64,000 nt of DNA from UBA9620 sp965220695 (GCA_965220695.1 OZ244838.1:3162001-3226000), one strand, 5' to 3'; positions 34,342 to 44,515 are shown, counted from the stretch's first letter. Notes: a model not told the origin generated them from the sequence alone. Program-made: numbers and translations.

Positions 34342-36183
34342 TCAGCAGGTCACGCAGTTGTGGTTGTTCTTCGAGCCGAGGCGCTCGAGCAGCGCCACCG
34401 TCTCGGGGATGGGCGACACGCGCTGGACCGGACCGTTGGCCATGTCGGCCGTCGTCTGCCCGCGCCGGCTCACGGCGGTGACGTCGCCACCCTGCTCGAC
34501 CAGGTAGAGGATGAGCTCGTCGTCCCCGCGCGCGGCGGCATGGTGGATGGCGTTGTAGCCGTTGTGATCGCGCTGGTTCACGTCTCCGCCCAGTTCGACC
34601 AGAAACCGGACGGTCGCCAGCCAGGCGTCCGGCGCGTGCCGGTGCGCATTCCCGGCGAACCCTTCGCCGTAACCGACGCCCGAGGCGGCGTGGATCGGAT
34701 ACACCCCCGGATCGCCCGCTTTGTACGGCGGCAGGCCCGACGCATCGGGACCCATCGTCCCCGGATCCGTGGCCACCCACAGACCGGGCGCCGCCGGCAG
34801 CGCCGCGAGCAGGTCCGGTTCGTCGTCGTCCGAAGTCGCGGCGCGGCCCCGACCGCGGCCCGGCGGCGCCAGGGTGGGCAGGTTCGGGTCGGCGCCGTGC
34901 TCGACCAGCAGGCGCAGCGCCGGCAGGTCGGTCGCATACGCCGCGCGCCAGAACGCGGTCGACCCCTCGGTGTCCACGAGGCCGCAGTTCCGATTGCCGC
35001 AGCCGCTGTAGACCATGTACCAGGGATGGCGCGTCAGACGGGCGTTCGGGTCGGCGCCCGCGACGAGGAGCGCTTCCATGACGTCCAGGTAGGTCGCCTG
35101 CTGAAACCCGTGCTGCTGCGGCTGCGGGAAGCGCGTGCGCGGCTGCCACTCGGCGTTGACCGCCGCCCACAGCGGCGTCATGCCGTTGAGACTGGCTGCA
35201 AGATTGGGATCGGCGCCGCGCTCGATGAGCACCCGCGCCAGATCGAACTGCGCGTTGATCGTCGCCATCAGCAACGGACTCGTGCCGTCGCCCGCACCGG
35301 CTTGGTCGATGTCGGCGCCGCCGTCGAGCAGCGCCGCCGCCGCACCGATGTAACCCTGCCGCGCCGCATGGAGCAACGCCGTCAGCCCGCCCTTGGTCTC
35401 GATCGCCGGCGGGCGCCCGTTATTGGCCTCCACCTCCGGCGCCTCGCTCGACAGATAGTGGTCGCGCGCCGCGAGCACGGCGGCCTGTACCTGACTCGGC
35501 GTCGCGGTCGTATCGCCGGACTCGAACGCCGCCAGGACACTGCGTTGCCGCCTCCTGGCCTCTCCGGCGAGCCTGCCGTCCGCGACGAGATTGACCGTAC
35601 TGGACGTGACGGCAGGATCGGCCCCGCGCTCGAGCAGCGTGCGGACGACGTCGACGCGATCACGCGCCGCGGCGAAGATCAGCGGCGTCTGCCCCCAGGC
35701 ACCCTCCCGTGCGTCGACGTCGGCGCCGTGGTCGAGCAGCGCGGCAACCGCCGCGGGGCTGCCCGAGGCGGCCGCAAGGTGCAGCGGCGTCACGCCGCTG
35801 GTGCTCGTCGCGGCCGTCACGTCGGCGCCCGCCTTGATGAGCCGCTCGATGACCGCGGTCTGCCCCACGGTGCTCGCCACGTGCAGGGGCGTGTAGTGGC
35901 CGATGCGCGTCGCCGCGTCCACGGCGGCGCCGGCGTGGACCAGCACCTCGACCACCTCGATGTCGCCCCGTTCGGCGGCCCAGTGCAGCGCCGACATGCC
36001 GTCCCCGTGGGCGGCGTTCGCGTCCGCGCCCTGGACGAGCAGCGCACGCACCTCGGCGATGTCGCCGCGCCGTGCGGCATCGGCGACCGACGTGGCGGTT
36101 GGCGCCGCCGCAAGCCCGGCGCCGACGACCAGAACACCGGCGGCCGCAATTCCCACACGCCGTTCATTCCGCGTCAGATCCAC
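34342..36183 (-). CDS. Exported ankyrin-repeat protein
   Basis: The 613-residue protein has an N-terminal hydrophobic signal (about residues 9-30) and about 12 ankyrin repeats in two blocks (roughly 33-200 and 255-590), with typical motifs such as GMSALHWAAERGDIEVVEVLVHAGA, GVTPLHLAAASGS and GYNAIHHAAARGDDELILYLVEQGGD. A low-complexity Arg/Asp segment lies between later repeats. It should mediate protein binding in the periplasm or outside the cell. Three bases separate it from the DUF1552 gene upstream, so they form one operon. Confidence 0.9.
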   Translation of the reverse strand: MDLTRNERRVGIAAAGVLVVGAGLAAAPTATSVADAARRGDIAEVRALLVQGADANAAHGDGMSALHWAAERGDIEVVEVLVHAGAAVDAATRIGHYTPLHVASTVGQTAVIERLIKAGADVTAATSTSGVTPLHLAAASGSPAAVAALLDHGADVDAREGAWGQTPLIFAAARDRVDVVRTLLERGADPAVTSSTVNLVADGRLAGEARRRQRSVLAAFESGDTTATPSQVQAAVLAARDHYLSSEAPEVEANNGRPPAIETKGGLTALLHAARQGYIGAAAALLDGGADIDQAGAGDGTSPLLMATINAQFDLARVLIERGADPNLAASLNGMTPLWAAVNAEWQPRTRFPQPQQHGFQQATYLDVMEALLVAGADPNARLTRHPWYMVYSGCGNRNCGLVDTEGSTAFWRAAYATDLPALRLLVEHGADPNLPTLAPPGRGRGRAATSDDDEPDLLAALPAAPGLWVATDPGTMGPDASGLPPYKAGDPGVYPIHAASGVGYGEGFAGNAHRHAPDAWLATVRFLVELGGDVNQRDHNGYNAIHHAAARGDDELILYLVEQGGDVTAVSRRGQTTADMANGPVQRVSPIPETVALLERLGSKNNHNCVTC

Positions 36184-36186
36184 CGG

Positions 36187-37611
36187 CTAGACCCTCCCTG
36201 ACTTGTCCGTGTCCGACGCGGACGGCGCGGACAACGAGAACGTCCCCGTGCTGTCGCCGAAGTGATCCATCTCGAGCCCCAGCGACTGCATGAGCGTCAG
36301 CATCACGTTCGCCATCGGCGTCCCATCGTCCGCCCGCAGATGCAGGTTGCCGGCGAGACGGCCGTTGGCCCCGCCCAGCAGGAGCAGCGGGCAGCGCCGG
36401 TGGTTGTGGATGTTCCCGTCGGCCATCGGCGAACCCCAGATGATCGCCGTCTTGTCGAGCAGCGAAGCGTCCCCTTCCATCGTGTTCTGCAGACGCTCGA
36501 TGAGGTACGGAAGCTGACCGACGCGGAATTGGCAGATCTTGTTGAAGTCCATGATCCGCCTCTCGTTGTTCCCATGGTGCGAAGCGGGATGGAACGGCCG
36601 GTTCGTGCCGCTTTCGGGGAACACGCGGTTCTGCGCGTCGCGACCGGTCTTGAACGAGATCACCCGCGTCATGTCGGTCTCGATTGCGAGCACCTGGAGG
36701 TCGAACAGAAGCTGCATGTGCTCCGAGAACGAGTCCGGCACGCCGCGCGGGGCATCGGGCAGAGCACGCGGCTCGCCGCCGTCGTTGCGGCCCTCGACCA
36801 TCTGGATACGGCGCTCGACCTCGCGGACGTCGTCGAGATAACGATCCATCCGGCGGCGATCGACGGCGCCCAGCTCCTTCCTGACCTCGGCGACGTCGCT
36901 CAGGATCCAGTCGAGGATGCTGCGGCGCGTCGCCCGGCGCTCGGCCCGTTCCTCGGGGGTGCCGCCGGTACCGAACAACATCTCGAACGCCACGCGCGGG
37001 TCGCGAATCATCGGGAGCGGCTCGCTCGGCGACGACCAACTGATGGAGTCGGTGTACGCGCACGAGTAGTTGTAGGTGCACCCACCGGCCTGATCGAGGT
37101 TCTCGATGCAGAACTGCATCGAAGGCATCGGCGTCGACTGGCCATACTTGTTCGCGTAGAGCTGGTCGAGCGACGTGCCGACGAACAGGTCCGAGCCCTG
37201 GGTCTGCCTGGGATGGGCCTGGGTCAGAAAGACCGCAGAGGACCGGAAGTGGTCGCCGCCGATCTCCGGTGGGCTGAACGCCTCGGCCATGCGCACGTCG
37301 GTGTTGCTGACGATCGTGAGGCGGTCCCGGAACGGCTCGAGCGACTTGAGCGCGTTGTCGGGCAGCAGCTCGAAATCGGGCCCGACGGTGGCCGGCGCGA
37401 ACAGGTGCCGGCTCGCGCCCCACTCGTTGCAGCCGGCCAACCCGTGGACCTCCTCGATGCACACGAGGCGCGTCACGTCGGTTGCCGCCGTCACCGTGCG
37501 GGCGAACCGGCCCGCCGGCGCCATCGCATCGAGGAACGGCAGCGCCACCGTGGCGCCCATTCCACGCAGGAACGTCCGGCGAGGCAGGTGCTTTCCCGTT
37601 ATGAACGACAT
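36187..37611 (-). CDS. DUF1552 protein with Tat-type signal
   Basis: The 474-residue protein starts at 37611 after AGAGGA. Its N terminus has the Tat-like pattern KHLPRRTFLRGMGATVALPFLDAM. The rest shows DUF1552 features: CIEEVHGLAG, FSPPEIGGDHFRS, YSCAYTDSISW, MDRYLDDVREVERRI and MADGNIHNHRRCPLLLLGG. The family is often encoded beside DUF1592 proteins, as here, in planctomycetes, acidobacteria and relatives. No reaction is established; related proteins resemble sulfatase-like folds. Confidence 0.9.
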   Translation of the reverse strand: MSFITGKHLPRRTFLRGMGATVALPFLDAMAPAGRFARTVTAATDVTRLVCIEEVHGLAGCNEWGASRHLFAPATVGPDFELLPDNALKSLEPFRDRLTIVSNTDVRMAEAFSPPEIGGDHFRSSAVFLTQAHPRQTQGSDLFVGTSLDQLYANKYGQSTPMPSMQFCIENLDQAGGCTYNYSCAYTDSISWSSPSEPLPMIRDPRVAFEMLFGTGGTPEERAERRATRRSILDWILSDVAEVRKELGAVDRRRMDRYLDDVREVERRIQMVEGRNDGGEPRALPDAPRGVPDSFSEHMQLLFDLQVLAIETDMTRVISFKTGRDAQNRVFPESGTNRPFHPASHHGNNERRIMDFNKICQFRVGQLPYLIERLQNTMEGDASLLDKTAIIWGSPMADGNIHNHRRCPLLLLGGANGRLAGNLHLRADDGTPMANVMLTLMQSLGLEMDHFGDSTGTFSLSAPSASDTDKSGRV

Positions 37612-37646
37612 GGTGTGTCCTCTGGCCATACGGGCCGTTTCGTGCG

Positions 37647-40040
37647 TTACTCTCCGCGTTTCCGCTGGAACGCGTCGCTTCCGACCACGCCCATGATAAA
37701 CGACGCCATCCGGTAGTCGTTCGCTTCGGCCGCCCGCGCCACGGCGCGGATGGTCGGCTGATCGAAGTGCTCCACCCGCCGGCCGATGGCGAACGCCAGC
37801 AGGTTCTCCGTGAAGGTGCGCACCAGCGGGATCGGCCGCGCCAGCAGGGCATCGACCAGCTCGCGCGGCGTCGACACCGGCGTGCCGTCATAGTAGTCGC
37901 CGCGCGTGTCCAGCGGGACGCCGTTCTCGCGCTGGCGCCACCGTGCGGTCACGTCGAAGTTGTCGAGCGCGAGCCCAATCGGGTCGATCAGCCGGTGGCA
38001 CGAGCTGCAGCTCGGATTCGACCGATGCATCTCCATCCGCTCGCGGGTCGTCAGACGCCGGCCGTCCTTGACGTCCTCGATGTCCTCGAGCGCCGGAATA
38101 TCGGGCGGCGGCGGGGGCGGCGGCGTACCGAGCAGGACCTCCATGACCCACTTGCCGCGCAGCACCGGCGACGTGCGGTTCGCCAGCGACGTGAGGACGA
38201 GGATGCTGCCGTGGCCGAGCACGCCGCGGCGCGTGTCGTCGGGGTACGCCACCCGCCGGAAGTGGCGCCCGGCCACGCCCGGAATCCCGTAGTGGCGGGC
38301 GAGACGCTCGTTGACGAACGTGTAGTCCGCCCGATACAGGTCGAGCAGGCTGCGGTCCTCCTGCACCAGGTTGGCGAAGAACAGTTCCGTCTCGCGCCGC
38401 ATCGCCTGTGCGAGGTTCTCGTCGTAATCCGGGTAGAAGTTCGGGTCCGGCCGGACCTTGTCCATGTCCTGCAGGCGGAACCACTGCGCGGCGAACCGGC
38501 GGCCGAGCGCCGCGGCCCGGGGGTCGGCCAGCATGCGCAGCGTCTGGCGTTCGAGTTCGTCCGCAGACAGGCGGTCCTCGTCCGCCAGCGTCTGCAGCTC
38601 GTCGTCGGGCGGCGTCCCCCAGAGGAAGAACGACAGACGCGAGGCGAGGTCGACGTCGCTCAGGCGGTAGCCCCGTCTCGGCGCGTCGACCGGTGCGCGT
38701 TCCAGCCGCAGCACGAAGTGCGGGCTCGCCAGCAACGCCTCGAGCGCCGTCCCGACGCCGGTCTCGAACCCGCCGTTCACGGCGCCGTCGTCGAAGAACC
38801 GCAGCAGATCGTCGATCTCTCGCGCCTCAAGCGCCCGCCGGTACGCCTCGCGGCCAAGCCGGGTGATGATGCGGCGCGCGCAGGGCCGCGCTTCACCCGG
38901 ACCGGTCGGGCGGCAGGTGAAGATGCGTTGCCGGCTCGGTGTCTCCGACAGGCCCGTCACGTTGTAGGGTCCGCTGATGACGACATCGCGGACATGCGGG
39001 AGCGTCGTGATGCCCGCCCCGCCCGAACCGCCGCCGGCGAAGGACCAGTCGTGCGGGCGGATCAGATCTTCATAGGGTCCTTCCGCCTGCCGGATGAACG
39101 CGGCCGCCACGCGGTGCGGCCCGGCCCGGACGAAGACCGGCTGCGTCGCGGTGGATACGCCCCCGCGGCCGTCGGCGCCGACCTGCCGGTCGGTGTTGTA
39201 GTGCAGCAGCGCCGCCCGCTCGCCATCGATCGAGACGTCGATGTCGTCGACCCGCGTATTGGCCCCGGAGGTGAACGTCAACGCGAACACATACTCGGCA
39301 TCAGCCGGAAACACGTGGTCGACGACCAGACCGCCCCGTGTCCCGTACGGCGCCCCCTCGACGTGGTCCCACGGATGTTGCGACACGTACTCCGAGTTGG
39401 TGTACGTGTGATCGACGGCCCGACTGCCGCGCTCGCCGATCGCCAGCCGGCTGATGGCGCTCGCCGCGTTGAGATACGCCTCCAGCAGCGTGGGTGACAA
39501 CGTCTGCGCGTCGGCGATGTTGTCGAAATTGGCGCTCACCTGATCGAGCGGCAGCCAGTCGCCGGCGTCGACGTCGAGCGCCAGCAGGTCGCGAACGGCC
39601 TCCGCGTACTCCGCGCGGTTGAGGCGCTGGAACGTGCGTCCGCCAGGGTCGGGGGCGACCGCGGCGGCCTCGTCGAGGTGACGCTCCAGGGTCTCGGCCA
39701 GCGTACGCAGCGTGGCGGCGGCCGGGCGGTTCGGGGCGGGCGGCGGCATCATGCCGGCGCGCAGCTTGCGGACCATCCGCTCTGCGACGTCGGCGTGGCC
39801 GGCGGCGTCCGTCACGTCGAAGTGCTCGAGCGACAGGTTGCCCCGCAGGGATTGATCGTTGTGACACGCGACGCACGTGCGTCGCACCACGAGGTTGGAA
39901 TCGGCGTCAGCCTGGACCGCCTGCGCGAGCCGCGGCGCCGCGCCGGGCGGCGCAGAACCGGCCAGTACGGTCTCCGCCGCCATGGCGGCCACCGCGAGCA
40001 GGACGCAGAACCCGGCAGGACCGGCAACTCGTGCGCTCAT
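37647..40040 (-). CDS. DUF1592-type multidomain cytochrome-like protein
   Basis: The 797-residue protein (start 40040) has an export signal and a planctomycete-type cytochrome motif CVACH (residues 56-60). DUF1587, DUF1595, DUF1592, DUF1588 and DUF1585 blocks follow: FQRLNRAEYAEAVRDLLALDVD, LASRLSFFLWGTPPDDEL, YTFVNERLARHYGIPG, RTSPVLRGKWVMEVLLGTPPPPPPP and CSSCHRLIDPIGLALDNFD with a second CxxCH. It is probably a periplasmic heme protein acting with the DUF1552 protein 35 bp downstream. The physiological role is unknown. Confidence 0.9.
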   Translation of the reverse strand: MSARVAGPAGFCVLLAVAAMAAETVLAGSAPPGAAPRLAQAVQADADSNLVVRRTCVACHNDQSLRGNLSLEHFDVTDAAGHADVAERMVRKLRAGMMPPPAPNRPAAATLRTLAETLERHLDEAAAVAPDPGGRTFQRLNRAEYAEAVRDLLALDVDAGDWLPLDQVSANFDNIADAQTLSPTLLEAYLNAASAISRLAIGERGSRAVDHTYTNSEYVSQHPWDHVEGAPYGTRGGLVVDHVFPADAEYVFALTFTSGANTRVDDIDVSIDGERAALLHYNTDRQVGADGRGGVSTATQPVFVRAGPHRVAAAFIRQAEGPYEDLIRPHDWSFAGGGSGGAGITTLPHVRDVVISGPYNVTGLSETPSRQRIFTCRPTGPGEARPCARRIITRLGREAYRRALEAREIDDLLRFFDDGAVNGGFETGVGTALEALLASPHFVLRLERAPVDAPRRGYRLSDVDLASRLSFFLWGTPPDDELQTLADEDRLSADELERQTLRMLADPRAAALGRRFAAQWFRLQDMDKVRPDPNFYPDYDENLAQAMRRETELFFANLVQEDRSLLDLYRADYTFVNERLARHYGIPGVAGRHFRRVAYPDDTRRGVLGHGSILVLTSLANRTSPVLRGKWVMEVLLGTPPPPPPPDIPALEDIEDVKDGRRLTTRERMEMHRSNPSCSSCHRLIDPIGLALDNFDVTARWRQRENGVPLDTRGDYYDGTPVSTPRELVDALLARPIPLVRTFTENLLAFAIGRRVEHFDQPTIRAVARAAEANDYRMASFIMGVVGSDAFQRKRGE

Positions 40041-40348
40041 GGATACTCGTACGTGCGTAACAGTTTGCCCTGTCTCGGCCCAGGATTCAAGCCCAGGTTT
40101 GCCCCGCCCGGAGGGCGCTGCAGATCGATGGCGGTCCACAGGCCCGAATCGCGGCTCCGACCGACCCGTCCGGCGCTCTTGCGCCGTCGCCGGAATCCGA
40201 GTGCATCGTCAGACTCGGCAGCGGAAAACGAAACCAGACGGACGGCGGGAACGTCAAAAGTAACAAGAGATTCAACACAGCGTTGGTGCTAGAATGGCCT
40301 CGCTCTCCAGTTTGTCCGCACGGGGGACTCCCTGCCCAAGTTGAGGAC

Positions 40349-40984
40349 ATGATGATGACGCGCCCGCGAATAACCCTCTTCATCGTCGCGCTGATGCTGG
40401 TCGCCGCCGGAACGTCGCACGCGCAGCCGCCGCGCACTTCACAGGCCGACGAGCGCGGACTGCGTACCGCCACGTTCGCCGGCGGTTGTTTCTGGTGCAT
40501 GGAGCCGCCGTTCGACAAGCTCGATGGGGTGATCTCGACCACGTCGGGGTATATCGGCGGGCACACCGAGAACCCCACGTACGAGGAAGTGTCCGCCGGG
40601 ATCACCGGGCATGCGGAGGCGGTTGAAGTGGTCTACGATCCCGCCCGGGTCACGTACGCGGAGCTTCTCGACGTGTTTTGGCCCAATATCGACCCCCTGA
40701 CCGCGAACCGTCAGTTTTGCGACCACGGCTCGCAGTATCGCTCCGCGATCTTCTATCACGACAGCGATCAGGAGCATCTGGCACGCGGATCGAAGATGCA
40801 GTTCGCGCAGTCGGGGCGGTTCGACGTTCCGATTGTGACCGAGATCGCCCCCGCAACCGCGTTCTTCCCCGCGGAGGAGTATCACCAGGACTACTACCAG
40901 AAAAACCCGCTCCGCTACCGGGTCTACCGTTTCGGCTGCGGGCGCGACCGGCGCCTGAAGGAAGTCTGGGGCGATCGCAAATAG
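40349..40984 (+). CDS. msrA: Exported peptide-methionine (S)-S-oxide reductase
   Basis: The 211-residue protein has a signal peptide (about 1-26) and a complete MsrA domain. The active-site motif is GGCFWCMEPPFDKLDGV, followed by SGYIGGHTENPTYEEVSAGITGHAEAV and FWPNIDPLTANRQFCDHGSQYRSAIF. It reduces methionine S-sulfoxide in envelope proteins. The first of three ATGs follows GAGG. A TAGAAT box (40289-40294) lies 55 bp upstream. An exported MsrA fits an organism with many periplasmic redox proteins. Confidence 0.93.
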   Translation: MMMTRPRITLFIVALMLVAAGTSHAQPPRTSQADERGLRTATFAGGCFWCMEPPFDKLDGVISTTSGYIGGHTENPTYEEVSAGITGHAEAVEVVYDPARVTYAELLDVFWPNIDPLTANRQFCDHGSQYRSAIFYHDSDQEHLARGSKMQFAQSGRFDVPIVTEIAPATAFFPAEEYHQDYYQKNPLRYRVYRFGCGRDRRLKEVWGDRK

Positions 40985-41222
40985 CGGCCCGCCCGGCTTA
41001 CCCCTCCCACGAGACGTTCGCGGCCCTCCGTTCCGGATCCCTCGAGCGCACGCTATGCGCCGGGCCGTGTCCAAGAAGACCGGGGGCGCCTCAGTCCGAT
41101 CACGATCAACCGATTCCGGTTCCTGAACCTCGACAACCTGACCACCAAGGCGCGCAAAGCCGCAGTCCCCGGCCTCAGCCAAACGTGCGATGCGAACGCC
41201 GCACCACGTGCATTCGAAGCTG

Positions 41223-41786
41223 TCATCTCAGGCCGTCGAACTCCAGCACGCGATTGAACCACTCGATCGCAATTTCTTCGTGGGACCGATTGCCATTACC
41301 AGGTGCACCCGGACCCGCAACTCCATCTCCTGCCGCCCGCAAGGGCACGATGGTTCGGGCGACTACCCTATGTTGCTCTGCGGACGCTGGAGCGGAGGTG
41401 GGAGCCGCCTCGTAGCCGCCAGCAACGAACAGCCAATCGGCGCTGCCAGCCAATGACACTCGAACGAACCCTAGGTTGAACGAGCCAGAGGCCCAGCGAA
41501 TCTCCCCCTGTTCGATCGTGTCCGCAAGTGTGTCAGTCGGTTCCACAATGATGAAGGCGTACTCGGGGAGACCGTCCTCCTGGCCGAGCACGGGACGGTC
41601 GACCGTGACCACCGTCACGGTCTTGCCGTTGTTCGAACTGACCTGTATCGCTCCGGCAATGGGCATTGAGGCATCTTGGCCCAGAGCGCTACCACCGCAG
41701 CCAAATACCAGTCCGGCCACTCCGACGATGGTTCCGAGAAGCCGACCCATGACGATTGGAACCGCAATTTCCATTCTGGGGGACAT
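41223..41786 (-). CDS. Hypothetical exported protein
   Basis: I do not recognise a family. From the start at 41786 (AGGAGG just upstream) the product has 187 residues. It has a hydrophobic export segment (about 8-30, with GLVFGCGGSALGQ), then a beta-rich body with KTVTVVTVDRP and EYAFIIVEPTDTLADTIEQGEIRWASGSFNLGFVRVSL. The last 25 residues are polar (HEEIAIEWFNRVLEF). The Cys after GLVFG could be lipidated, although the preceding Phe is atypical. The stretch around it is less GC-rich than the flanks, consistent with transfer. Confidence 0.55.
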   Translation of the reverse strand: MSPRMEIAVPIVMGRLLGTIVGVAGLVFGCGGSALGQDASMPIAGAIQVSSNNGKTVTVVTVDRPVLGQEDGLPEYAFIIVEPTDTLADTIEQGEIRWASGSFNLGFVRVSLAGSADWLFVAGGYEAAPTSAPASAEQHRVVARTIVPLRAAGDGVAGPGAPGNGNRSHEEIAIEWFNRVLEFDGLR

Positions 41787-42121
41787 CATCCCTCCTCGCA
41801 TCCGGGCCTCGCGCTGTCACCGCCAGTTCGTCAGGAGCGACGAATACAACCCCTCGCGACGCAACAGGGCGCCCACCTCGCCGGGTTTCGTGCACGCTTC
41901 GACGGCTTTGAGGCTGCGGAGCCGATACGCGGCCGAGACACAAATCGTGACCGTGAGGATGATGTGGCTGCTGCACGGCCGGCTCGGTATCTCCGACGCT
42001 TAACGCAATATACTCAACGTGCCACCATCCGAGCTCTTTGAACGCCGCGTGTTTCACGCGGACGGGAAGGCGCAGTGCGTCATCTTCGTCGAGGGCGATT
42101 TTATACGGAGCGAGGGCCGAT
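41787..42121. other. Gene-free region upstream of the ABC permease
   Basis: No supported gene is seen in 335 bp. The sequence is less GC-rich than the flanks and contains AACGCAATATACTCAACG (42003-42020), a possible -10 region (TATACT) about 110 bp upstream of the permease start. Frames on both strands are short or arginine- and histidine-rich. Confidence 0.4.
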
Positions 42122-44515
42122 GTGATTCGCGCATGGCGGCTGGTGCGGCGCCGCCCAGAACTGGCTCGGGCGACCATCCTGAGCTTGGCATTGGGTATTG
42201 GCGCGAACGTTGGAATCTTCGCGATCCTGAATGGCATTCTACTAAGACCGCTTCCCTATGGCGCGCCGGAGCGGCTCGTCATGCTCTGGCGCGCGTCAAC
42301 GGACCCGTCCCAACGACTGACGGCCACATCGACACACGTGATTGAGTGGCGAGCCCGTAACAGGTCTCTTGATGATATCGCCGCCCTTGAACTCTGGCAG
42401 AGGAATCTTTCCGCTCGGATGGATCTCGTGGGCCCCGACGGGCCCGAGCGCCTACGTGGGTCGTTCGCCTCACGAAACCTGTTCAGGATTCTCGGCGTCC
42501 AGGCAATGCTGGGTCGCGCGTTCGTGGACGACGACGCAGACGATGTCGTCATCCTCAGCCATGGTCTCTGGCAGCGGCGTTTCGGGGCAGACCCGACGAT
42601 TGTCGGACAGCAGATCGATCTCACCGTCGGCAACAGTGGTCGACGGGTGCGCCCATTCACAATCGTCGGGGTACTGCCGCGAACGTTTCGATTCACCTAC
42701 CCGGCGGGCACCGAGCTGTGGGCACCGCTGACATCCGATGCGCTGACCACCCCCACTCTTTTTCTCAAGTACACAGTCGTGGCCAGACTCAGGTCCGGAG
42801 TGAGCCTGGACGACGCTCGAGCCGACATGAGCGCGGTGGCGTCCGAAATGGGGAGCGAGTTGGGGGGCCGCTTCGCAAACACGGATGTCTGGGTACAGCC
42901 GATACACGAGTATGCCGTCGGAGAAGTCCGCCAGGCGCTCGTCCTGCTGGGCGCGGCGACGGCGTTCGTCGTGCTGATCGCCTGCCTGAACGTTGCAAAC
43001 CTCTTGCTCGCTGCGACCGTCGCGCGGCGCCGTGAGTTGGCAATCCGGGCCGCGCTCGGCGCCAGCCGCAGTCATCTGCTCCGTCACCTCTTGAGCGAGA
43101 GCCTGCTTCTTGCGTCACTTGGCGGAGCGCTGGGTCTCGCGCTCGCACTGGGAATGTTGCCGGTGATCCGCGCGATGGTGCCGCTGTCGGTGCCGCGCGC
43201 GAACGAGATTAGCGCCGACCTGGTCTTGCTGGGCTGGTCGGTCGTTGTCTCCGTGCTCACCGGATTGGTCGCCGGTATCGTGCCGGGTTGGCGGGGGTCG
43301 GGCACTGATCCCAATTCGGAACTGTGCCAAAGTGGGCCCCCGTCCACTGGAGGTGTCGCTACAGCTCGCTGGCGTCAGGCGCTTACAGTCATACAGGTCG
43401 GCGCCGTGCTGGTCCTGCTCATCGGAGGCGGTCTTCTGGTGCGCAGCTTCTGGAATCTGCGGAGCGTGGACCTCGGATTCGACGCAGCGCGAGTCCTCAC
43501 GATGGAAATGAGGCTTCTGGGCCGCGGGCCGCGGCGCGTCGCCGCGTTTACCGACGAACTGCTGATCCGCGTCCGCGATTTGCCCGGTGTTGCCGCCGCC
43601 AGCGTGACATCATCCGTTCCTCTTCGCGGAGTGGACTTCAGGCGGCGGCTCTCTGTCCCGGGCGGCGGCGACGGAATCGTCGCGAACGAAAGGCACGTCG
43701 ACGCCGACTATTTCAGGGTCATGCGGATTCCCGTCCTGGCCGGCCGTGGGTTCTCTCCCGCTGGCACAACCTCGTCTCGTCCGGTGGCAGTCGTGTCGGA
43801 ATCCCTGGCCCGAATCATGTTTCGCGGGCAATCTCCGATAGGGCTGCACATCTATCTCGATCCCAGTGGACTGATTCCGACCGAAATCATCGGCGTCGTC
43901 GGCGATGTCAGACATGTGGGCGTCGCAGAGACCGCGGGGCCCGCGTACTACGTCCCGAGCACTCAGGCACCCTCAGAGGTGGTCTGTCTGGTGATCCGCG
44001 CGTCGGCGGATGCCGAGAACCTTGCACCGACGATCAGAAACATCGTGCGGTCTATAGATCCGGCGCAGCCCATACAAGGCACGACGACGCTGGATCGACT
44101 CGTGTTCGACTCGATTGCGGATCGCCGATTCTACGCCGTGGCGACGTTTTCACTTGCCCTGATCGCCCTGTTTCTGGCTGGCTTCGGCCTTTACGGCATG
44201 GTGACCCACAGCGTCGTTGAGCGAGTGCGAGAGATCGGTATTCGCCTCGCACTCGGCGCGCAACCGTCGAGTCTGGTCACCCTGCTGCTGCGGCAGACCC
44301 TGGGACCGGTCGTGCTCGGAGTGCTACTCGGTTGTCTCGCCGCATTTTGGACCACGCGACTGATGCGCCAATACCTCTTCGGCGTGCAGGCCATCGACCC
44401 CTTGACCTACCTGGTCGTGGCGGCGCTCGTCATCGTGACTTGCCTCGCAGTGAGCTACATACCGGCACGGCGGGCGGCACGACTCGACCCGATGACCGCC
44501 CTCCGGACCGACTGA
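42122..44515 (+). CDS. ADOP-type (MacB/FtsX-like) ABC transporter permease
   Basis: The 797-residue protein from a GTG at 42122 starts VIRAWRLVRRRPELARATILSLALGIGANVGIFAILNGILLRPLPY, the ADOP-family opening. It has two MacB_PCD-FtsX units: periplasmic domains at about residues 45-240 and 420-640, helices at about 20-40, 265-290, 320-345 and 365-385 in the first half and about 675-770 in the second. Motifs include RRRELAIRAALGASRSHLLRHLLSES and VRERGIRLALGAQPSSLV-type loops. No ATP-binding subunit is encoded nearby. Confidence 0.88.
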   Translation: MIRAWRLVRRRPELARATILSLALGIGANVGIFAILNGILLRPLPYGAPERLVMLWRASTDPSQRLTATSTHVIEWRARNRSLDDIAALELWQRNLSARMDLVGPDGPERLRGSFASRNLFRILGVQAMLGRAFVDDDADDVVILSHGLWQRRFGADPTIVGQQIDLTVGNSGRRVRPFTIVGVLPRTFRFTYPAGTELWAPLTSDALTTPTLFLKYTVVARLRSGVSLDDARADMSAVASEMGSELGGRFANTDVWVQPIHEYAVGEVRQALVLLGAATAFVVLIACLNVANLLLAATVARRRELAIRAALGASRSHLLRHLLSESLLLASLGGALGLALALGMLPVIRAMVPLSVPRANEISADLVLLGWSVVVSVLTGLVAGIVPGWRGSGTDPNSELCQSGPPSTGGVATARWRQALTVIQVGAVLVLLIGGGLLVRSFWNLRSVDLGFDAARVLTMEMRLLGRGPRRVAAFTDELLIRVRDLPGVAAASVTSSVPLRGVDFRRRLSVPGGGDGIVANERHVDADYFRVMRIPVLAGRGFSPAGTTSSRPVAVVSESLARIMFRGQSPIGLHIYLDPSGLIPTEIIGVVGDVRHVGVAETAGPAYYVPSTQAPSEVVCLVIRASADAENLAPTIRNIVRSIDPAQPIQGTTTLDRLVFDSIADRRFYAVATFSLALIALFLAGFGLYGMVTHSVVERVREIGIRLALGAQPSSLVTLLLRQTLGPVVLGVLLGCLAAFWTTRLMRQYLFGVQAIDPLTYLVVAALVIVTCLAVSYIPARRAARLDPMTALRTD

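Noticed and set aside
40985..41222. Short coding remnants between msrA and the hypothetical gene
   Set aside because: A stretch near 41098-41165 can be read as a protein-like segment (ITINRFRFLNLDNL), but stops and the lack of a start prevent a gene call.
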